Positions 24,932 to 36,483 of a stretch of 64,000 nucleotides of DNA are shown here, piece after piece. The notes beneath the pieces are model-generated. The model made no database searches. It had not been told where the DNA came from and saw only the letters and a list, made by a program, of their open reading frames with translations. Source of the DNA: Grifola frondosa (taxonomy: Eukaryota; Basidiomycota; Agaricomycetes; Polyporales; Grifolaceae); the NCBI GenBank assembly GCA_001683735.1, contig LUGG01000019.1, forward strand, positions 310,001 to 374,000. Reading direction: 5' to 3'. The position numbers and the translations under genes are program-made. Position 1 is the stretch's first letter; the number at the start of each line of letters is the position of its first letter.

Positions 24932-25900
24932 ATGCCGAGATCGAAACGTGCTAAGCTTGGTGAGGTTCGTCTATCTGGGGAGTCAACTCCTCGATACTTA
25001 ATTTGTCTGGTGTGGCAACACAGTGTCTTTGACCAAAGTCGCAAAGAAGACCAAGGAACATAAAAATGCTCTTTTGAAGGAGGTATGTGTACCACCCTTG
25101 TTCCCGGTATCTCCACTCACCTAAATTCAGATACAAGAGAACGCAGATAAATGGCAGTACTGCTGGCTTTTCGAAGTGGGGAATATGCGGAATGCACATT
25201 TGAAGACAGTACGAAGGCTGTGGAAAGAGTGCATATATTTGGTTCGGCTTCACCAAGGCGAGAATTACGATCTGACCGGGCTCTTCATTAGCACTGCACG
25301 TATGTTCTTTGGCCGAGGGGCGGTGATGGCAAAAGCACTCGGTATAACGCCGGAGGAGGAGCATAGATTAGGGCTTCATAAACTTGCAAAAGTAAGCACT
25401 TAAATTTCACACCACATCCCGTATCCCTTATCTGTTGAACCCCAGCAAATAAAAGGTCAAGTCGGCATATTCTTCACAGACTCCCCGCCGGAAGAGGTCG
25501 TCGCGTGGTTTGCTGACTTCCAGCAGTCCGACTTCGCGCGAGCAGGGAACCGCGCTTCGCGGACGGTCACAATCCCCGCGGGCCTGTAATGCAGCAGCAC
25601 TCATCGCCTCCCGAGCCCTTCCCCCACAACGAGGAGCCACAGCTGCGCCGGCTTGGACTGCGCACGAGCATGAATCGTGGCGTGCCGACGCTCGAGGTAT
25701 CCCACAAGGTATGCGAAAAGGGCAAAGTGCTCACGCCGGAGCAGGCGCAGTTGCTCAAGCTTGTCGGCATCAAGATGGTGGCATTCAAGGTCGTGCTCAG
25801 GTCGCGATGGGACTCGGCGAGTGGGGAAATCACGCAGATTGAGGTCGAGGAGATCGAGGAGATCGAGGTGGAGGACGAGGATGAGCATATGAGCGAGTAG
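24932..25900 (+). CDS. MRT4: Ribosome assembly factor Mrt4 (P0-like)
   Basis: Nucleolar paralogue of stalk protein P0 that holds the P0 site on pre-60S particles. Exons 24932-24959, 25024-25082, 25131-25228, 25292-25391 and 25446-25900, near 245 aa. Hallmarks: MPRSKRAKLVSLTKVAKK, FEVGNMRNAHLKTVRRLWKD, ARMFFGRGAVMAKALG, TPEEEHRLGLHKL, VGIFFTDSPPEEV, FARAGNRASRTVTIPAG, EPQLRRLGL and VLTPEQAQLLKLVGIKM, with an acidic C-terminal tail. In exon 5 the G run at 25580-25582 lacks one base, which would otherwise put a stop just after TIPAG; the next frame continues the family sequence without a gap. No stop-free alternative splice explains it. Confidence 0.92.
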
Positions 25901-26075
25901 CTATGGTATTTCTTGTGATATCTCTGTCTGCATTGTTTTGCCTGTTTTATTGATTGCTCTATATCCATGGAGATTCTTGCTCATCCAGATTCGTCTCGAG
26001 CCTTTCGGAACTAATACAACTGGTGAAATCGCAAACTACATATTGAAACATTTATACAACGCTATTCCAAGTGCT

Positions 26076-27022
26076 TCACTCCTCATCGAAAACAAATGCC
26101 CTAATTTCGATCGATTCCCTATGTGGCGCATTCTTAGGGCCCGATACATCCACGAACGCCGTATGTGGCGTCAACCGCGCCCTATCGGTCTCGGAGTCAT
26201 AGCACTTGATCAGCGTGACCTCTTCCGGAGTTTGGTTCGACAAGTAATACCACTTGTGGTTCGGGTTGTAGCGCACGCTGAACGTGGCTCCAATGCGATC
26301 GGGGTAGATGTAGCGCACGGGTACGAGATCCGCCTCGCCGTCGAGCGTGCGCCAGTCGCCGAGCGCGAGCGGCTTGTGCGCGACGGGGTGCCCGATGGGG
26401 CGCCAGACGTTGATGAGGCGCACCCGCGACTGGAGGAGACGCTCTGCATCGGCTCCGAGCAGCTGTCGGACGCGACGCACGCTTGCGTCATACGTCTGGT
26501 CGATGTGCACGCGCTCCTACGAAGTCAAGTGAGCCTCTGGAGTATGTAAAATGTCTGCGAGATGCAGTACTCACCACAGGCCCGCGTTGTTCTCGGTTTG
26601 GCAGCGAAGCGTCGCTTTCTGGACGGCGTCTGACAATACGATTCAGCACAGTGTGCTTGGACGCCATTCCCCCGTCGCTTACCTGATAGTATGGTCGAAT
26701 ATGAACACGCGCTTGCCGCCTGTCTCCCTCTTCAGCAGTTCTTCTGTCTCCGTGTAGTACCCCCGCGGATCGCTTCCTCGTCGACGAACTCTTTCTCTGC
26801 GCTCACGTGCCTCGCGAACTGGAACCCATTCATGTCAAGTGAGAACGCGGACTCGTTACCGCGAGCATCGTGCACGATGACGGGGCGCGGGTCGTCGCCG
26901 AGGTTGTGCGACGCTTGACCAGCGACGTTGATATAACGGAAGGGCGGCTCGTCGCCGATGGGCTTGTAGTAGTTGAGGTCTGCGGAGACGTCGAGTGGAG
27001 GGATAACTGCAGCAGTTGCCAT
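26076..27022 (-). CDS. AsaB/CmcJ-like hydroxylase/desaturase family protein 2
   Basis: Exons 27022-26683, 26629-26575 and 26516-26076, same intron positions as genes 1 and 3. Motifs: PVIVHDARGNES, FVDEEAIR, VFIFDHTI, HIDQTYDAS (HxD), INVWRPIGHP, WYYLSNQTPEEV and PHRESIEIRAFVFDEE. It is more diverged than genes 1 and 3 and lies on the opposite strand, so it is an older copy. One base is missing in a G5 run (plus 26760-26764), stopping the frame early; restored, the protein would be about 279 aa. Substrate unknown. Confidence 0.87.
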
Positions 27023-27329
27023 GAGAGATTGAACGAAACTGAATGCCACTCGATGTGAGACGGTGTGGTCTTTTATATCAGGGAGTAGCCTTCGACGGAG
27101 ATACCTCACTCAGCAGCTCGTTATCTGAACCTCGGTGATAAATAATCCCTAATGGTACATCCGCGATATGTTTAGACTGGTGTCGTGGTCGCATCGTCAT
27201 CGTTTAAGGGATTTGCGCAATTCTGTCCAGAAATATATGTTCTCGTGATCATGAGACTTCTCACAATCAACTTGGCTGTAACGCTGCTATACTCTCTCAT
27301 CTGTGCATAAAGGATAAGCACTTTCTATC

Positions 27330-27965
27330 ATGAACTACAGTACGATTGAACTAACCAAATACTTCGATGCACATATATGCCAACAAGGTGCAGAAGTTGA
27401 AGAAGAGCAAAACATAAGACTACTCCGAAGTACAGTCCTGAAATTTGGACGTGAAGACCATTCTCAGTTTTCGAGGAGGTGAGCTGTGTTGCCTAGTCAG
27501 TAGTACGATATTAGCCCAGCATTGACCGAGGACGTTCAAACTTGGTCGGACGCCGCGGCCGCGCATGAAAGTAATCATTACTGGAACAAATTTTTGGAAA
27601 GGAATGTTTGCAGTATGAAAGACCAGCTGCGAACGTGGAATGAAGTGCTGTTAACCACGCGTAGCCAACTGACAGCAGAGCAAGTTCGAGCAGATCGGGA
27701 CTGCCACAAAGTCGCGTCGCAGTCACGAGATCGCGTTCAGGCCACCGTTGGGAATTTCTTCCATGCGCAGATATATGCTAAAACGTCGACATGCTATCTT
27801 GCGAATCCCTCGAATGCCACCGCTACATGCACATCGATCTTCTTGATCACTAGAAGCGATTCAAACGGACATCGCCTTTCTTCTCGTACAACACTGACTT
27901 TTATTGTCGGCTTTCTATGTCATTGGTTTGGAACTCGTATCACTGCTAGTGTGCGGCTTTACTGA
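27330..27965 (+). CDS. Hypothetical protein (tentative two-exon gene)
   Basis: Open frame from ATG 27330 to a donor at 27479, acceptor AG at 27518-27519, then open to 27965. First part is charged (EVEEEQNIRLL), second part has TEDVQTWSDAAAAHES and WNKFLERNV. No known domain recognised. The two exons are out of phase by one base with this splice, so the join is uncertain or hit by the same indel problem as its neighbours. Divergent from AsaB-like gene 2, 307 bp away. Confidence 0.35.
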
Positions 27966-28300
27966 CCTGCGGGGATCCGCAGACTTTTATAGGAAACCCT
28001 CGCTCCGGAAACAACGCCTGATGGAGGTTTAGCAAACCCTACGGATGCGGACATGCTACGAAGCGAGAAGCGTCCGAGATTGCGGTTGGACGTCGACTTT
28101 AATCCAATGAAAGAAGTCCTGAGGACCCGATGCGGCAGCGGTCAACGACTGGAATGTGGGCCATGTCCTTGCTTTGGTTTCGCTCGACTGCTTATAATCC
28201 TCGCCTCTCCTCGACCTTCATCTGAGTTTCCCCTCTCCCATTCGTGTTCATCAACGCCCTCCTGTTCTGCAGTAATAGTCCGCTGACGTATACGATAAGC

Positions 28301-29967
28301 ATGACATCCCCCGCGGCGATCACGTACGTATGGTTCACGTTCACATCGATAGTATTGTGATTGAACGAATAATGTGCATATAGCTATGGCCCAATATTCA
28401 TTGGAGTCATGTTCAACATCCTTCTTTATGGTATCATGATCACCCAGACTTTTCTGTACTTCACTGCATATAAACGGTGTGTTCCATATGAATGGCTGTA
28501 TTATCCGTGTTAACTGGTTTTCAAAGGGATAAGTTATGGATGAAGCTCTTCGTAAGTGTGCTGCGGCCATGAGATACTTTTCTAACGTGTGTGCCCAGGT
28601 TTGCCTTCTATTCTTGTGCGATACTCTCAACTGTGCTTTCGATATCACTTTCCTTTACGTCCCGCTTGTGAACAACTTCGGTGGGTAATATACGTCGCTG
28701 TGCTCGTTTAATCCGCTCACCTTCGTGCTATTTAGGAAATATGCAGTCACTGACTTACGCCACCTGGGGTAAAGATTTCACGTTGAGACTGTCTTCTATG
28801 ACTGACCATATGCTTCAGTTTTCGCGACAGGCATGTTCCCGTTATAGCATATATGCGCTCGCTCACTCACCCCACGGTCTCCCGCTCGCTTCCAGACCCT
28901 GTCATGACAGTACGGCGTCATCATCCTTTATCTCACAGTCTAATAATATCTGATGGTTCTTGCCTCTTCCATTGCAGGCTATTATTGCCTGCCTTGTTCA
29001 AATGTTCTTTACGTGGCGTGTATACATCCTCTCAGGCAGTATACCTGTCGTAGCATTTATTTCCTTCTGCTCTCTGTGTCAACTTTGTAGGTCCTTATTT
29101 GTAGCTCTGATCCGTTACTCACTCTTTGGGTCTATCAGGCGGCGGATTGGGGACTTCTATCGCAGTCGGCATGATCCCGGAATTTGTGCATTTTCGGAAC
29201 TTTGAGGTCATCGTCATCATCTGGCTAGCATGCTCAGCGGTCGCGGACTCCGTGATAACGATCGCTCTCGTCTGGCACCTGGTTCGTTATGAGTGACCTG
29301 CTTGCGCTCTACTGACATTGATGCATGATGTTTCAGAGGAGACACAAAACTGGTTTCTCAGTGACGGATGATGTTGTCAACAGGATAATTCGTCGTGAGT
29401 CTTATGGATTGTAGATGTGGACGAAAACGCATTCATTCTGGTATCAGTAACTGTGCACACGGGCTTGGTCACAGCCCTTTGCGCGACCATCGACCTCGTC
29501 TTGTTCCTAGCTATGGTGAGTGACATAGCGAGATTGTCCATATGCGTCCCTGATTCCGCTTGCACTCTCAGCCCGCCGGCCTTCACCTTATCTTCAACCT
29601 CCCTCTATCAAAGCTATACACTAATTCGCTCATGTCGACACTAAACTCGCGTGCAATATTGAAGTACGGTGCAAGCGACAACACTTCTGGAAGCAATCAA
29701 ATGCGTGCGGAGAAAGGCTTAAATATGCGTGCTGATCAGGGGAATGGAAGGATTAGTGTACGTATTGTTTTATCCATACGGCGCACTGCACTTACCAGTG
29801 TTTTTGGTTTGCAGGGAGGGCAGCAGGTATTCATTGATGTGGAATCGCACGAGATGGTCGACACCATGGATACCAAGAAGCGCCCCTCGTTTGCTGCACC
29901 GGCTATGCCACATATGGCAAATTTGGAGGGTCTGAACGTTGCCAACACAAAGGAGGCCATGATGTGA
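28301..29967 (+). CDS. DUF6534-type multi-pass membrane protein, 13 exons
   Basis: Basidiomycete-specific seven-helix membrane protein family of unknown function. Exons: 28301-28323, 28384-28476, 28527-28551, 28599-28680, 28736-28768, 28819-28830, 28896-28909, 28978-29086, 29139-29281, 29337-29394, 29448-29515, 29572-29757 and 29815-29967. All 13 join in phase to 332 aa with no break. Family features: GVMFNILLYGIMITQTFLYF, VQMFFTWRVYILSG, the loop DDVVNRIIR, VHTGLVTALCATIDLVLFLA, and FNLPLSKLYTNSLMSTLNSR after the last helix. The cytosolic tail is hydrophilic. Exon 6 (12 nt) is followed by a GC-AG intron (28831-28895) and exon 7 is only 14 nt. Substrate or ligand unknown. Confidence 0.87.
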
Positions 29968-30370
29968 TTGCGCCATGTTTCAACGAGACATGGGATGAAA
30001 CGACCATGCATGAATCATGATTTCATGATTAGGATACCAGAGATGACTGCAGCATACTTCCGTTACCATTGACCATTAATTTTACCAACCTGCAATAACT
30101 TCGCAAAATGCGACAGCTTGGCGTATATATTGTTTCGTATTGTATATTATCATTCGGTCTTTAAGAATTGATGATTGTGTATATTGTAAGAGTCAAAATT
30201 GTGTTTTTCTTCATTGTTTCTCATGTGGTTGTCTCCGATGTCGATATTCTGGCACTTAATGGTAGCAAACATTCACATCATGTGCGTGATACGGCTCAAA
30301 TGTAAGAATATCTGTTTCTTTCAGCCCAGGAAGAGCGCGCGCAGCCACCGCACGTGTGAGCGCATTAGTT
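29968..30370. other. Intergenic, AT-rich
   Basis: 3' flank of the DUF6534 gene, AT-rich, no supported gene. Confidence 0.45.
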
Positions 30371-30796
30371 GTTTCTATTAGGATCTAAAGCCTCCGCCTT
30401 CCTAATTTAGTAAGAAGCACTCATCTTCTGCTGCACAAATAATGCCACAAGAATGACTGGTCCGTGCACGGGGAGGAGGGATACAAAAGGGAGAGTCAGA
30501 GATGTAAAATCCTTACCACTCTGGCCTTCTGGCTTAGATCAAGTGTAGTATCTGTTCTTAATAGTTTAACCACTATTATGGAGGCACCGCCTCCATTATT
30601 GGTTATCTTATTTTTGCTGCCCTTGTTCCCTGTGCTCTGCTTGCAACATGGGGATGTGATGACCTTGCTGTTGCAGTACTGGCTTGTGTTGTCGGGGGAT
30701 CTTTCCCTTTTGGCTCTTGTTTGTCTATTGTTCTTTTTGGAGTACTTTGTGACCAGTCAATTGACTGGCAGCTTGGTGCTTCAAATGGATCATTGA
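30371..30796 (+). repeat. Inverted dispersed repeat B, left copy
   Basis: About 426 bp matching 39403-39817 in reverse orientation. It starts GTTTCTATTAGGATC and ends CTTCAAATGGATCAT, with an internal near-palindrome ATGGAGGC..GCCTCCAT near 30580-30596. Open frames in both copies encode hydrophobic but non-homologous-frame peptides, so it looks like a non-autonomous mobile element rather than a gene. Confidence 0.75.
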
Positions 30797-30997
30797 CTCT
30801 CGCTCTTCTAGTGCAAGTTCAGTTATGTATTGTGGCTTTGAAGTATAAATAGTATTTTGTAGATGATAGATAGGCCAGGAGAGCATTTCGTAAGGCTTGC
30901 GTCCATCATGCATATTTGTAGAGTCCACGTTCGAAATGGTCGTCCGGAAGCGTAGCAGATAACAGAAAAAAATGTATAACAGACATACAACACACTA

Positions 30998-32958
30998 CTA
31001 CATCAGCTTCCCGCTTCCATATCCTGTGGTTGTACTTGTGTGTCCACTTCCACTCTTCTTCAGCGCACGACCCGTCGCGAACAGTACGCTGTCAATGAGC
31101 GACGCCACCGTCAGCACTCCTCCTACAATCGCACATGTTCTACAAAAAGGCAATGATCAGTGTATGTATGCGTCTCGATTTTAAAAAGCCAGACGCACGA
31201 TGTGAGGAAGTGCGCAAACGACTGGCGTGTCTCTGAGTGGACCACAAGAATTGGTGAGATTTCGTAATTGAAGAATGCTCCTATAGTCACGCAGTCAATT
31301 TCTGCACGGATAATCTGATGAAGGATACACAAACCTGGAATCCCGGCGGATCCATGTGTGACGTGCACTGCTCCGGCGTTCTCTTGCGATCCCTTCTCAA
31401 GATCACGCTCGAAATGCGTTGCACTATACTGGTTCGTGTTGATCTGCTCAATGACGTCTCAATATTTTAGGTTATTGGGATTGTATGGAGTTGACAACTC
31501 ACTGTGCGACCATCGAGCAAGCGGAACTGTGTAGAAACGACTTTGAGGAAGTACTGGAACATATACTGCTGCTTGGCCGTCTGCGAGTATCGTATTTAGA
31601 TCGGGTTCATGAGTAAATCGCGCCTGCAGCTACTTACCCTCGCGTTGGTGTTGTCGAGTGGGTTCGAATCTATACCCATCCGCTTCTTCATCTCGCGTGA
31701 TGCCACCGCCTTGAAGTAGTATTACTCATCGTCTCCTTGGAACGCGAACTCATGTATCGTGTGGCTGAAGTCGTGGCGATTTCCATCTGTGCGCAAATAC
31801 GGTACGAGGTCGTAGATGTTCGATGCGCTCGAGCGGAATGAGCGCCCAGGTGAGAGATGGATGTTGCCCACGACTTTATTCACGCGCAGCTGTCCAGAGA
31901 CGTTGCATCCCTCTGACGCCTGCTCCTTCAGCTTTTCCGACCAGCCCTCCTTCACACACTACCATAGGTGCATTGTGTCGGCACACATAGACGTCATTAT
32001 CAAGGGAACGGCTTACCTGCTCTATCGAGTCTGGGGTACTAAAGCTCCAGCCGCGGTTCACGTATGCCTGGCGCACGTCCTCGCAAGTGTTGCAGCACCC
32101 GCTTGCGGGTTCGATACCACCATAGCATGAGCCACAGTACCCGCCCTGGCGCTGCTCGTTCATCTTGTCGATATCGTTCTGCAACTCGCGGGTGTGCGAG
32201 TTCGGCACAGGCTTGCCACGCTCGTCCAGCCGCAACTTGAGAATGTTGGCTGTGATGTCGGATTGCGACTCTCCGCTGATGTCCATGACGTCAACACTGA
32301 GGACTGGGAATGCGTCGGTCAGGAAAAAGGTTAAGCGCTGAGGTAGACATAGCGCTGCTAAGCCAATGATAGGATGTTCGGGTAGTACAGCACTCGAACA
32401 ATCTAGCATTGACAGAGACCATGCCAGAGTTGTAAGTCGGTGAAATTGCGCGATTCACGACTCAAGTGCATCTGGCAAGTTATCCGGCGTACAGGCATGC
32501 AACTCAGGGAGACGTACTGCAAGATCTTCAACAATTCCGTGCCATGCCGTTCTAGGCGCGTGCTTAAGCAGGATAGGAACTCTCACTCACGATAACATGG
32601 TACTCGAGGGAATGTGACATTCATCTTGACTGTCAGCGACTCCCCCCTGCTCTTGTCCACGAGAATTGACGTGTCGACAATCACGCGGCGATAGTCCAAG
32701 AATTCGATCGTTGTGAATGCTAGGATGATCGCGGCGGACAAGATCGTCACTAGTCACGCAGCAAGAGTGAGCGGTGTAGTTGTAGAGGTCTGTTGAGCGA
32801 CTCACGAAGCGCGCCCGTGCGAGTCTTCACCTTGACGTCGTCCATAGTCTGCGAACGCCATCAGACCTCCCTGACACGTCACTCGGTAGGTCGGTGCCAT
32901 TGCTGACCTTACCAAAGGCGTCAACGCCCTTGAGGGCGTGGAAGATGCCCTTTGCCAT
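30998..32958 (-). CDS. ERV46: ER-Golgi cargo receptor Erv46/ERGIC3
   Basis: Works with Erv41 in COPII/COPI vesicles to retrieve ER residents. Exons 32958-32908, 32848-32806, 32749-32591, 32303-32017, 31958-31638, 31580-31503, 31443-31335, 31280-31199 and 31139-30998; all join in phase to 424 codons. N-terminal TIVSAAIIL-type helix (here TILSAAIILAFTTIEFL), VPCYLLSVDVMDISGE, the Cys-rich CGSCYGGIEPASGCCNTC luminal site, QYMFQYFLKVVSTQFR, SFAHFLTSTCAIVGG with the second helix, and a Ser/Gly-rich tail ending KLM. Oddities: a single in-frame TAA at 31724-31722, right after FQGDDE, inside otherwise continuous similarity; and a 287 nt intron, five times the local norm. The TAA may be a substitution error or a real null allele. 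Confidence 0.9.
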
Positions 32959-33314
32959 TTTGCCTTGATCTTGCGGTCGTCACAGAGAAGATGAAGGAAA
33001 CTGAGCCAGAGGAGAAACGTGGAGGCACCTCGAAGGTGAGGGTAAAGACGAAGATCCAGAGGTCGCGTGTAGTCGTTGCTGGCCTTGCGACGCGCTTGCG
33101 GTGCAAATATGAGTGACGCGGGTGACGTGTCACTACCACATGACCGCTGCCTTCATGGCGCGTCGCGTCTATCAGACGCGTTCCCTCCGATCATGTCCCA
33201 TCATTTCCCCGCAAATAAAAGGTGAATCAACCAGAGATGGACAATGTATATTGATAGGAGTCCATAATAAATACTGGCAAGTACCCGACATCCACCCGAC
33301 GCGTCGCAGCTTCA
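32959..33314. other. Promoter region of ERV46 / 3' flank of VPS45
   Basis: 356 bp between tandem minus-strand genes. Holds a single ACGCGT hexamer near 33175; otherwise no feature seen. Confidence 0.45.
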
Positions 33315-35736
33315 CTAGGACTGGGCTATCCGATCCACACCCTGCTTTACCTTTCCAATCAGACTCCGAACGCCGTCTCGGATTCCCTCCGCCTGCACAC
33401 TCACACCCTCCCCACCGGTCCTGTAGACTCCGGTACCAGCGGGGCCTCCCAAGCTCACATTCACTCCGCCGAGATTAAGATTCAGAGACGGCATGTTGCT
33501 GGAAGATCCCGGAGGTGGATCATATACGGACGCTGGAAAAGGAAACAGCCGCCGACCGAACCATTTCAACGAAGCTGCTATGGAAATCAGCGAAAACAAT
33601 TCCACCGCAAGAAGAGATAGCACACATGCCTAGATGAATTGTGTATACAAGTCCCCCCTAGGAGGAGACGAGTACCGGCCGATGAGCCGCCAGCCTGGTT
33701 CGATTCTTGGTTGAGCAACGCAACAACCCGTGCTTCTTCATACGTGTTCCCCCGACCATGAAGATTATAACATCCCCAGGCCTAGAAGATGAATGAGACA
33801 ACAGCAAATAAATTAGATGTTCCACGTACCGCTGCAATCCGGCATTAGGACCCGCGCCGTCAAGGAAAGGATGGCTAGTATCTCTCAAACGTCCCTTGAA
33901 CAGGTTCTCCAGCGTTTGCGAGAGATGTGGCGTGTGCTGCATGTACACGTTCTCGACCCCCTTGAGGCCCTTCAGCGCGGAGCGTCCCTTAGCAAGCAAC
34001 GATTCCGCAGAAAATAGGTCGTCCTGACGCTGGTCCGATCCCGCGATATTCAAGATTACATATACAAGCTACCTCAAATGGTCAAACACTAGAAAATGGC
34101 ACAACAAGTAATTGCTCACTCTTGCATCTTCCCGTTGCACGCCATTCTCTAACATCAAATTGATCAGTGACGCGACATTATGCGCCTGCGTCTTTTGATA
34201 GCGGAGCGCGTACAACATGACCAGGCGCAGTTTATTCCAAGGCGGAATAGCCACGTTTGTAATAAGTTCCTGTACGACCTTCACTGCACATCAGCTTACA
34301 GGGCAAATCCGCGCACCTGTCAGCACTTACCCGCAAATCCGCGCCGGACCCGGTCGCGAGGCCCTGCTCGACTTCGCCGATATTAAGAAGCTTGTCGCGC
34401 TCTACAACGCGACTGAGCTCGCCTACGATTGCAACATGCTTGCTCACGTTCCCACCGAGCTTGCGGAACTCGGGGTATTCCTCGACGAAGCGTTTCATGT
34501 CACTGATCGAGTTGATCGACGAGGGCGAGTGCGCGAGTGAGTGCGACTGGTACGATTGCACGTAAGATTTGAGCGACGTGCCAAGATCGCCGAAAGTCGC
34601 GAGGTGATGGGCTTGGAAGAAAGGGTCCGTGGAGGGGGTCAATGTAACTTCCTGAATGATATAATCAATTATCCGACAAATAGCTCGATTACAACGAGAC
34701 ATGCCACGAACCTTGAGCTCTGGCCGGATGTCAGGTACGAGACTCAGATCTACACGTCCGTTCTGGATACCTAGGATCTCATGTACCATGGCTTGGTACG
34801 TCCATTGCGAGAGGAGAGGTGTCACAGGGTCGTTTCGTCGATCCAAGATAAGTAGTAATGGCGGAACTTGGGTGAGCCGGAAGTCAAACAATGTCGACTC
34901 TGTCTGTATCCGATGCTGTGTGAGTATATGCGGTCAGCTTCACGCGACTCAGCAAGGATATTCCAGCACTGACTTGAATCTCGACACCCAGCTTCTTCGC
35001 CATGGGACTGGACTTCTCATACCTGATAACAGGCTTCTTCTTCAGACTCAGTAGCACAGCCGTGATGCCCTGAACTGCGCGTTCAAGAGCCTTTGGATCC
35101 CACGAATTCGGGCTCGCGCCGTACAGCGGGCGAGCAGCGGTCGGAGTGTGGTTCAGCGAGAAGAGTGAGGGTAGTATGGGCGCGTAATCTGCAAAGTATT
35201 CCTTGAGGTACATATCAGGCTATACAGCAGGGTAGCAAGGGCGGCCAGATTCACCTGCACCTCGCGTACGACCTCGTACTCGTCCACGTCCGCAAGCCGC
35301 TCAATCGCGGTCTTACTTAGAATGTTGCTAAAATCTGCAAGCGGTGAGGGTGAGGCAGGGGAGGAGGCAAAGGGGATACACCCACTGACAGAGGTAGTAT
35401 TCTCCGTACTTGGGCTCGCGCAGCTCCGCCTCCAGCGCCTCGAAACTTTCGTCACTCGGCTGGAGGAAGCAGACACATTTCATGTGGGGCATGCGGTCGC
35501 GTTTCCTGTTGTCAATCTTATCCGTCAGATATACTTGATGTGAAAGGAGAGTCGATTGTGTGGAGGCCAAGGACACGATGGGTGTCTGATAGTCGCATCC
35601 ATTCGTGTCAAAATTCGGGACACGACAGCGACAATGTGCTACTTACCGTATGGTTATCTAGCAGCAGGACCTTCATTGCAGACGGCACGGAAACTAGCTT
35701 GGTGATATAGGTCTCTACAGCTTTGACGACATCCAT
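33315..35736 (-). CDS. VPS45: Sec1/Munc18-family protein Vps45
   Basis: SM protein that regulates SNARE assembly for Golgi-to-endosome/vacuole traffic. Ten exons: 35736-35647, 35585-35390, 35334-35255, 35201-34974, 34915-34712, 34651-34331, 34278-34120, 34068-33830, 33781-33630 and 33577-33315, about 643 aa. Hallmarks: MKVLLLDNHT, YLTDKIDNRKRDRMPHMKC, EYYLYFSNILSK, ADYAPILPSLFSLN, LLILDRRNDPVTPLLSQW (the SM core), LLSQWTYQAMVHEILGI, RLVMLYALRYQK and IIFMVGG followed by TYEEAR. The C-terminal tail is Gly/Ser-rich. Two opposite breaks occur: one G missing in a G5 run (plus 33749-33753) and one T extra in a T4 run (plus 33537-33540). Intron 9 (33629-33578) is GC-AG. Confidence 0.93.
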
Positions 35737-35883
35737 GGCGGACAAGTTGGCCCAAGTACACTCGGTAAGCACTGAGTTAGCAGGCGGCCGGACAATATTA
35801 CAATATAAGAAGAGTTAGGCTATCCGACAATGCGGGAGACGAGTGATGCAAAGATTCTCAGGGGTGAGGGCAGGGTGAGGGTG

Positions 35884-36483
35884 TCAGAGTGAGGGGAAGT
35901 CGGTGAGCTTCGACGCGTCGACGAAGTCGTCTCCGGGTTGTGTTTGTACTTGGACGTCGTAATGTGCTGCGCCTTCTGTCAGTGGCATCCTGATAGCCAG
36001 CTTGACCGTGCGCTTCTCCAGGTTTCTCCAGTGGCCTCTTCTAGCTTGACCGGCCAGAGTTGATTCCTCTTCGGCGGATCGTCTTCCCTTGTCGACCGCA
36101 ATGTCTGGGTCACCATCCGAGCTCTTTCCCTTCGTATATGACGAGCTTGCATCCGCACTCAGAGAACAGTCCTTTGGCATCACCAGTGCCGAGATTGTAG
36201 CTTCCACCCAGTTCCAGGCAACCGCTTGCGTTGTCCTGCTGGAGGCGAGGCCATCTCGGTGTCATTGACTACTCAGCATTTCAAGGTGATTGTTGGTGCT
36301 TCTACTTGGTGCTTTTATGGCTGACACGTCGTAGCTCGACAGTATAACATTACCTTGGGTTGATTCCAACATAGGGACGACATTCGAGACCATCGAGGAG
36401 CTGTTACAGGCCGTCAGCCCTATGTACGGACATGCACGGCGAGATGCGCTGCTAGCCAAACTACAGATACTTTCCGAGAGCAT
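35884..36483 (-). CDS. Hypothetical protein, tentative
   Basis: Open frames 36483-36262 and 36207-35884 on the minus strand could be two exons; a GT donor follows ESTQ near 36350. The second has a plausible coding look (RNLEKRTVKLAIRMPLTEG, QTQPGDDFVDASKL) but no recognised domain. The first overlaps the tail of the OGFr-domain gene by 23 bp. The opposite strand also has a short frame ending at 36496 (FETIEELLQAVSP). I cannot decide which strand codes. Confidence 0.3.

Noticed and set aside
21907..27022. Secondary-metabolite gene cluster
   Set aside because: AsaB-like genes are separated by DOHH and MRT4, both housekeeping, and no synthase, P450 or transporter is present.
30464..30796. Possible hydrophobic membrane protein of 110 residues
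   Set aside because: Lies wholly inside repeat B; the other copy at 39281-39613 is open in a different register, so the frame is not conserved.
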